In this document: positions 56,476 through 64,000 of the stretch, in pieces | Position numbering within the stretch: position 1 is the first letter of the stretch | How the letters are laid out: each line of letters starts with the position of its first letter | From: Sophora flavescens | Lineage: Eukaryota; Streptophyta; Magnoliopsida; Fabales; Fabaceae | Length of the DNA stretch: 64,000 nucleotides | Reading direction: 5' to 3' | Assembly (NCBI GenBank): GCA_030762895.1 | Contig: JAUPTC010000141.1 | Span: 24,597 to 88,596 of the forward strand | The notes under the pieces: generated by a model | What the model was told of the DNA's origin: nothing | Seen by the model: only the letters and a program-made list of their open reading frames with translations | Databases searched by the model: none | Program-made: the position numbers and the translations under genes

Positions 56476-57974
56476 GAATACCCTAAACTTAAACTTTGCT
56501 TATCCCCAAGCAAACTAAAAATTAAAAGGACTCAAAACTAGGTAAGCTCAATGGACTTAATCATACCTTTCCCAAATTTCATGCAATTTTATCAATACAA
56601 TTTTTCATTCAATGTTTCCATTTTCTCACTTCAATTAATCAATCCCCAAATTCATCTACTTTTAAACAATGAGAATGCAATTAATCATGCAATCATTAAT
56701 CTAAGTCAAGGATCCAACATACACGTAAGACGAGAGATCACCAATTTCAAAAATTACTTTCCTCACAAGGGCATTTAGTGATTCACTCATTCACTTAAGT
56801 TATCAAGGTTTTCAACTTTCACTCAATTTCACATTTTAAGGCTACTTTCCAAGAATTTGATTTTCATCTCAAAATAGTTCCCACGAAAACATGCATGCAT
56901 CATCAAAACGTCTTTTAAAGGTTGTAATGGGGCCTGGCTAAAAGTAGGATATACAAAGGTTATAGGCTCTAAGTCCCTAGGAATTAAGAGAGCTTGAAAC
57001 TTTTTACACTTTTATTTTCACTCTAATTTCTTTTTCAATTTTTCTTTTTCACGCTTTGGGTGGCTACAACCTATTTCCCTTGACACCCTTTTATTTTGCC
57101 CTTTTGGCATTTTTGTATTTTTCTTCTTTTCTTTTTCTCTTTTGCCTTTGGCTTCAACCTTTTTATTTTTATTATTCTCATTCCCAAGTACATGATAAAC
57201 TCATTGTAGCCACCCCAAACTTAGTTTCTAAACAACTCTTTTTCTTTCTAAACATCCATGCTCTCCTAAATCCTAAGATTGGATTAACATGATTTTTCTG
57301 GATTTTCACTGATAATGTTAGGTCATTAAGAAACAATAGGCTTATTAGGCTCAAATTGGCTCACTATGGAACATGCATTAGGAATGGTTTATTTTGGCCA
57401 AGTAGCTATTTCAAAGAAAATTGACTAAATCATTTTATACAAACATATAAACATGCAAACCATGAAGAGATTCAAGAAAATCCGGAAAGTGCAACTCAAA
57501 AGTGATTCACACAATTTAAAAACATGTTGGAGGCTCAAATTCCTAACCCGGATATTTTTAGCAAATTATTTGACTGGGATACATCCCTAATGTGTGCACC
57601 CCAAACTTGTCATAAATCAAGCAATCCAAACAAAAATTCTCAAAGTTCAATCTTCAATTTTTCATGGGGATCAATTTTTCTCATTTTTCAAAAGCATAAG
57701 GAAAAAACATCAAAGATTTTCAAGATTTATCACATGCATTCAATTTTAGGCACATTGCAATTAATCCCATCAAGACTTACCAACTAGACTCTATAGACAC
57801 TATTTGTTTTTGTGTATTGACCACTATTTACTTGCAAAATTTCAAAAACAAAAGAAAAGAAAAGGGTTGAGTTTAAAAAGAGTTATCTCAAGGGGTCCGA
57901 GCGGACCCCATGCTCTCATTAGCATTCCTCGCCTCTTCCTTATCTCTCTTTACTTTCTTCCTAGGCCGACTAGA

Positions 57975-58513
57975 CTAGGCATTATCGAGATACTCAACCC
58001 AAACAATGTTCGGGCTAGTCACAATAGCTTATTCTCTTGGAGCCCTTCCTCCCGGGATTCCATTCCCCGCATGCCGGATCATCTCCATCTCTATCCATGC
58101 GATATCATTGGATCCTTTCAAAGCGAGAAGCCATTTTGGGTCCCACTTGTCTTCTTCTTCCTTGGTTAAGCTCTCTACTTCCGGGAACAGAATCTCTCCT
58201 CCTTCCACCGACTTCTTGACTTTCTCGTACAATGCATGTTCGGAAGGTATGCAAATTGGGAAGCCCTTTTGGCTTTCCTTAGTCTCATGCTCAATTTCCC
58301 TTCGGACGTAGTCATTCACACCCCTATCAAAGCTTAAGTGAAATGGATTCTCCTTCTCTTCTTGTTCTTTTGTTAATTTCTCTAAGTGAGGGTAGGGGAT
58401 CTGTCTCTATCGGATGCATAGACCGATGAACTCATAATCAGGGTGGTGGTTTGGAGTGATCGTCCTCATCAATGGTTGCCTTTCTTGCGGAAGAAACTCC
58501 AATCGATAGTCAT
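57975..58513 (-). pseudogene. Unrecognised ORF relic in post-pol region (unit B)
   Basis: It has the same MTIDWSFF start and GVNDYVRREIEHETKESQ, FPEVESLTKEEEDKWDPKWL stretches as 26320-26862. Two indels near 58450-58490 break the N-terminal part here. Confidence 0.55.
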
Positions 58514-58634
58514 CTAATTCACTAGTCAACTAATGGTCAATAATATAATCAAAAGTTTTTTTTTTAAAAATAAAACTAAAAAGAACTAAAAATAAACATG
58601 CACCACAAAATATATACAATCAGAATCAGTGCAT

Positions 58635-59912
58635 TGTGGATGCAATGTACTTTCAGGAAATTAATTTTGATGATGAGCAACAAAAGTAAAACAATTGATT
58701 GAGATAATGAAAGTTCAAGATCAAGGCAAGATCATCCAAGACCAAGAGAAGAACTTCAAGGGTATATAGCTTAAGTTTGGTCTTAGGATTATTTGTAACA
58801 TTCAAGTGTAGGATTGGCTATTAAAATTGAATTAATTAAAAATTGTTTTTAAAATTGAAAATGGGCTTAAGGTTTTCCAAAGAATTAGAAATATGTTTTT
58901 CATAAGTGTTAGAATGTTCTTTAGATTGAAAAATATCATTTTCTGATAAAAGAACAACTCGTAATTGAATTACCAGAACTCCTGTAATCCATTACAACTT
59001 TCTGGAAAAATCAATATTTAAAAGTATCAGTGGTAATCGATCACTGGACTCATGTCGATTACCAGCTTTTGAAAGCTCTGTATTTCAAACTGACAGCTTG
59101 TAATTGGTTACCAAGACATTTGTAATCGATTGCGCCGCGAAAAAGTGATTTCTCGTGCATAAATGCGTGACACCTGTGCAAAACGGCTATATTTTGAAAA
59201 CCCACTATAGATACTCAAGAGCAGCCCGAAAAACCATAGGTTAACACTCTAAGAACACTTGCCCAACATCTCTAACCTCAAGATTCAATCTTTCACTCTA
59301 GAAATCAAGATTTGAGCCAATCATACCCAAGAGTCATAGTGCTTCAACTTGTATTGATTCAACCTTTGAGGCATTCTTCTTTGTAATCACTTATTGCTTG
59401 ATTTGTATTGGTTAAAGAGAGTGAGGAATCTCTCTAGTTTGATTTGTAACAAGGGTGAGGTATCCTTGAGTAGATTTGGAGACTCTAGCACAAGGATGAG
59501 GTATCCCAAGTGAAGAGGGCTCTTTGTAAAGGGTGGGGAATCCCTTTGTAAGAAGAAGGTGAGGTATCCTTCTTGTATTGAGAGAAAATCTCAGAGTGAG
59601 GAACCTTTAAGTCCAAAGGGTGGGGTATCCCTTTGGTGAATAGTATCGAGGCTCTTACGATGGGGTACCGTGGAGAGTGCTCCAAGTGTTGTAAAGTTTG
59701 AATTGATTATTAGTGGAAAATACTCATAAATGTATTGTGGGGATTGGATGTAGGTCACCAAGGGAGTGATTGAACCAGTATAAATTGATTGTGTGATTTC
59801 CTCTTTCTTTATCCTTTTTACAATTTCTCAAAAATTAGTCTAGGTCACAAAAGGGGATGAAAATTTTATAAACCCAATTCACCCCCCAGAGTTATGGTTG
59901 CCACGACCAACA
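58635..59912. mobile_element. Solo LTR in post-pol region (unit B)
   Basis: TGTGGATGCAATG to ACGACCAACA, flanked by TGCAT (58630-58634 and 59913-59917). Its GTAATCGATTAC palindromes are corrupted at 59035-59135 at CAG/CTG sites compared with unit A. Confidence 0.72.
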
Positions 59913-60051
59913 TGCATAAGGTGTCATAATGTAATCTGAGTTTCTAGCTAATATGAAAATACAACCATATCGAATGTGTATAGCTTAGAACTCAAAAAAT
60001 AAGGAGGCTAGATAAAATATATCACGACCAAGATGTCCTCATCCTCCCTGG

Positions 60052-61236
60052 CTACTCGCAGTCGGAACCCCGACCTTGAACAATAGTTGCGTCATCATCC
60101 CGAGCCTCGTGTACCCCCTTTGGTGGGTATCCCGGTCTCGGAGATAGTCTTGCCACCCAGCCGAGGTGCCAAATCCTCCTCGGGGGTAGATAGGACCCCG
60201 CCTCTCGCTCGAGCCTCCGCCACTCTAAAAACTCCCGAAGCACCTTATGGGACCACCTTTCCGCCCGATGGTTATGCAAAAGCATAACCATCTCCACCGA
60301 CAATGTGGCACCGTGAGCCCCGCCCCGCCTCTCTATCTCTTGGGAGGTGCTGGCTCTCCATAACAAAGGGCGGCGGATATAATCTCTATCGATCGGCCAT
60401 CGAGGGACCTTCTCGTTCTACCCTGAAATAGTAATCCTTGCCTCGCCATTATCTCAAGATGAGAAAACCATGAGCCAACACCTCCTCTGGCGCTCCCGAG
60501 TTGGCCTGTCTGATGTCCGGGCTATGACCGAGCCCACATCAATAGGCTTCCCCTCCATAATGGCATAGAGGAGGTGGGAGCCCGCACAACAATGACATCG
60601 GACTCGTGAGAGCTTTCACATTAAGCTGGCATGGATGAAAGCATGCCTATGCGGGCCGCATGATTAAGATCCCTCCTCCTAAGTCTCGACAGTTCCCGGA
60701 GGTCCCTACTTCCCATCGCATTCCCAACTTTGCAACTGTCTATAGAATAGGCCCGGGCGTGGCCTCGACCACCGCATGAGCTGAGTGCTCACTCTCTCTC
60801 CCCAAGTGTTGTGAATGCCCAAGCACCGGTTAATGTCATCGAGGTGGAATGTGATCGCACACACCCCCAACCATGCTAATGCAACCTGGCTTAGAAGTGG
60901 TCAGATTTATAAGCATTGGCATAAAATTCCTTGACGAAGTTTAACATCAACTCGTCGAGGAAGATTAGCCAAATAACCCCACCCCCATCCTTGATAGTAT
61001 CAGAGACGATGGAGTAGTCGCTCCCTATGAGAACCATCCTCCTCTTAAGTACTATCTCCTTCGTCGCACCAACTCCCAATACTCCTAATGAACGTGAGAT
61101 CTAAGCCGATGGAAGGAGTAACACTCCTAGAGGAGGTCCCTACTCCATCGGGGAACTCCTTCTCCTCCCCCGAGCTGCCCGGGCGCTTCTTGCCCCTTCA
61201 CAAAGTTGTTTCTCACTGAATTCTTTGGAGGAGTTA
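60052..61236 (-). pseudogene. Env-position ORF of Athila (unit B, heavily disrupted)
   Basis: The same protein fragments as 28390-29616 are recognisable (LKRRMVLIGSDYSIVSD, LSVEMVMLLHNHRAERWSHK). They are cut by many one-to-three-base changes, and the start codon position reads ATAA here. Confidence 0.6.
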
Positions 61237-62459
61237 TACCGAAAATCAGAAAAGTTTCAAAGACGTTTAATATCACAATATATCTCAATACATAATTTCA
61301 TTCTAAGCTATTAATAGTTAATTCCTATGCAGCCCATGCAGCAATTTAGAATACATATATTCAGTTTCAACAATTTTCAATAATAATCCAAGATTCAAAA
61401 TTTCATTCCTAGATTCAACCATGTCACATTTTTGCCTATCGCCCCTAGCCAAGCATTGTCTCTAAAAAATTCCCACGGAACCCCAAACTTAGGTTTTCTA
61501 ATAGCATCATTTAGGGGCATGCATCAACAAATTCATCATCGTAGCATTTATCATGTTCAAAATCTCACACCACTTTTATGTCAATGTGTTTTCAAGAATT
61601 CAAACAATAATGAATATCAATAAATCCCACATTCTTTCTATACTTGCATATTCATAGTCAAACCCACATTAAGAATCTATTAAAATGAATCACCAATGTT
61701 CATCACTCCTCTTTCCTTAATTTCAAAATTTTTGGCAAGAGAAATATAGGGAGAAATTCATACAAAAATTGTCAAAACTAGATGAGGGAATGAATAGAGA
61801 TGCAAACCTTGAGTAAAGTGATATAAGGACGAAGATCGAGAGTGGAAAGCAGTGATTTTCTTGGTGTTTTCGTGCACCCCACGAGAGAAGAGAGAAAGGT
61901 TTTTGAACTTTTGATTGCCCAAGTGAGCAGAAAGTGGCTCGGGGAGGTTAAGTTTCCCCTTGCTCTGGGGGCGAGCGTTTAAAATCCCTAATTCTGAACC
62001 CCAATTTCAGGGTTCGTGTGGCGAACTGCAGAGTTTTGCCCTTTCGATACTACCACATTCGTGGGGTGAGTAGGGAATCGTAGGGGGAATCTGGAAAATT
62101 TCTAGATTCAATCATCCGTTGCCCGTAGATTCACGAGGCGAGCAAGAGCTCACGGGACGACCGGGATTTCCAACCATTCCTATTCCAGAGGTCCTGCAGA
62201 CATGCTTAGGGGCGACAGTGAGACAAGGTTTTTGTTTCCCTTTCTCGCACACATATTTTTCCCCCTTAATTCGAAATGCAACTAAGTCCTATATGCTTCC
62301 TAAATGCAATTTTTATAACTAAGGACCCTACATGAGACTTTTTTTTGGGGCTCTATAAATGCATAAAAAGTGATATGAATCTTGGCTTGCCTCCCAAGTA
62401 GCGCTTGTTTAACATCCCGAGCCTCACTCAAGTCACCCGAAAGGGCTAGTCTAGCTTAA

Positions 62460-63690
62460 ACATTGCTTGTCTCTTTGGAAGGCCTCCCATAGTAGTGCTT
62501 CGAGTATTTGGCCATTCACCTGAAGATATCACTGTCCATTGCACTCTAACCCCACCGCTCCATATGGAAAGACCTTATGGACCTCAAGGGTCCTGACGAC
62601 CCGGGATTTCAGCCTTTACCTGTAAATAACCCTCAACCTAGAGTTGTGTAATAAGACCCATTGCCCCCGCTTCAAACCTTTCAGGCAAAATGTGATGGCC
62701 AAGCCTTTGTCCGCCTCCTTGTAGATTCGTGCATTTTCACGCTTTCATATGATTCTTCGCCACTTCATTCAAGTCCAATAGGCGCTTTCTCCTGGCCAAG
62801 TCTTAGTTGAGAGTCTTGATGGCCTAATAGGATTTATGCTCCAATTCCACCGATGAGTGACACGACTTTCCAAACACCAAATTATATGTAGATCTCTCAA
62901 CGGTGTTTTCAAAGCAGTCCTATACGCCCATAATGCATCATCTACTTTCATCAACCAATTCTTCCATGATGAGCTTACTGTCTTCTCAAGAATTCCGCTC
63001 AACTCACGCTAGATACTCCACTTGACCATTGGTTCGAGGATGGTAAGGAGTTTCAACCTGTGCGGGTGACCCCGCATTCAAAGTAGATGATCCATTTGTT
63101 TGTTGCAAAGTGTGAACCACCATCACTAACTTGAACAATTGGGACACCAAACCCAGAAAATATTGCGCCTTAGGAATTCCATGACAATACGCGATCATAT
63201 AAGTTGAGGTTGTTATGGCTTCACCCATTTGGACATATAGTCTACGCCACCAAAATATATTGATAGGAAAAAGACTAGAGGAAAAGGTCCCAAGAAGTCA
63301 ATGCCCCACACATCGAAGATTTCTACCTCCAACATGCTTCGAGAGGAAGTTCATGTCTCTTTGGAGATATTACCAACCCTTTGGCAACGATCACACCTCT
63401 CTGCAAGAAAGTTTTTGTATCCTTGAAGATGGTGGGCCATATAAACCACTTTGGAGAAATTTTTCTGCAGTTTTCCCCCCAAAATGTCCACCATAATCCG
63501 AGCCATGGCAAAGTGCCACAACACGCCTCCCAATTTGATCATGAGGAAATGCACCAAGACCAATCCATCCCCACACGCTTGAACAAGAAGTGGATCTTCC
63601 CAAAATGTAGTACTTTGCATCCGTGAAGAACTTATTTCAGTGTTTCCTAGTGTAGCCTTTTCGGACCACTTTTGAAGCTTTATAGTTAGA
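62460..63690 (-). pseudogene. Athila integrase (unit B/C junction, heavily disrupted)
   Basis: C-terminal, core and zinc-binding fragments match 30830-32101, for example KVDDALWAYRTALKTP and WGIDF-type remains. They are scattered over all three minus frames by indels. Confidence 0.75.
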
Positions 63691-64000
63691 CATATCCACC
63701 TAATCAAGAAGAAAAGTTTCCAAAAATAGCGGATAAGCGCTCATCCAGAAATTCTTTCCTGATATCTAAAAGTTTCTTCTCTTGGCTTCCAGATTGACTA
63801 TTCTTGACAAGTTGGTCCACAACTCCACTTTAACCCTTCTGGCCCCATCCCAAGATTAAACTCCTGCAAAAGTAATACCCACCATATTAATCTAGGTTTG
63901 GCTCTGTTTTGTTATCATACAAATGCTACCGCATTGAGTTCTTTTTCATGGTGGAATAGTTAGATGTGCATCGTTTAAAACTTTCCTGCATAGTAAATCA
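63254..64000. repeat. Start of tandem repeat unit C
   Basis: This is the third occurrence of the sequence at 1-747 and 31658-32404, cut by the window end. It is the most error-laden copy, with an indel every few dozen bases. It shows that the duplication has at least two full periods in this assembly. Confidence 0.9.
63700..64000 (-). pseudogene. Athila RNase H start (unit C, partial)
   Basis: This is the copy of 431-740, including the KEAKPRL-type region and TEKE region, with many indels. It is cut by the window end. Confidence 0.7.

Larger units (their letters stand above)
31658..63253. repeat. Tandem repeat unit B (about 31.6 kb)
   Basis: This is the second copy of unit A. It is almost identical up to about 59 kb, then carries many small indels and substitutions, mostly at CAG/CTG trinucleotides, which shorten it by some 60 bases. 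Where A and B disagree inside coding relics upstream of 59 kb, B often keeps the longer reading frame, for example in the CSLC fragment and the Tekay RNase H. Confidence 0.95.
55301..64000 (-). mobile_element. Athila-like retrotransposon, 3' half (window-truncated)
   Basis: The 3' LTR is at 55301-56475, then come the post-pol region, integrase and the start of RNase H, running off the window. It is preceded by GTACT. Quality falls after about 59 kb, with frequent small indels in every coding relic. Confidence 0.87.

Noticed and set aside
1..64000. Bacterial, plasmid or phage system
   Set aside because: There are no compact operons; introns, CACTA elements and plant LTR elements show plant nuclear DNA.

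Overview
This is transposon-packed plant nuclear DNA, not a gene-rich or prokaryotic region. The type of elements (Athila-class and Tekay-class Gypsy retrotransposons, CACTA transposons, solo LTRs), the two host-gene relics (a cellulose-synthase-like C exon and an S-domain-type receptor kinase) and several LTR motif styles suggest a eudicot, most likely a legume close to soybean. The species call is inference. I see no intact host protein-coding gene.

The dominant structure is a tandem duplication with a period of about 31.66 kb. Unit A is 1-31657, unit B is 31658-63253, and unit C begins at 63254 and runs off the end. Every nested insertion in A is also in B at the same base, so the duplication is younger than all of them. 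One repeat period holds an Athila-like element (18.6 kb, minus strand) plus 13.06 kb of flank. The one complete Athila copy, 23646-42251, crosses the A/B boundary and has the 5-bp target duplication GTACT on both sides. Partial copies occupy 1-10589 and 55301-64000.

The Athila copy, read on the minus strand, holds: a 5' LTR (38331-42251, interrupted by a 2605-bp solo LTR with target duplication GATTA); a tRNA-Asp-type primer site; a broken gag; a CACTA element (34346-36225, target duplication AAC); protease, reverse transcriptase, RNase H and integrase relics; a post-pol region with an env-position ORF, a 1297-bp solo LTR (26984-28280, target duplication TGCAT) and an unrecognised ORF; and a 3' LTR (23646-24821).

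The 13-kb flank (10590-23645 in A, 42252-55300 in B) holds in order: an LTR-like remnant; a 261-bp CACTA-type MITE (target duplication TTG); a diverged 5' fragment of 18S rRNA; a 3.3-kb CACTA element inserted inside that fragment (target duplication CAA) that has captured the first exon of a CSLC xyloglucan synthase gene; a truncated CACTA end; a receptor-kinase pseudogene without its ectodomain; a long-inverted-repeat MITE; and a 5'-truncated, rearranged Tekay-like element ending in a 2.4-kb LTR rich in palindromes.

Many A/B differences, and nearly all those that break reading frames, sit at CAG/CTG trinucleotides, and they become dense after about 59 kb. This looks like long-read base-calling error at CHG-methylated cytosines rather than real divergence. 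Frameshifts that differ between units should therefore not be trusted, whereas damage shared by both units is probably real.
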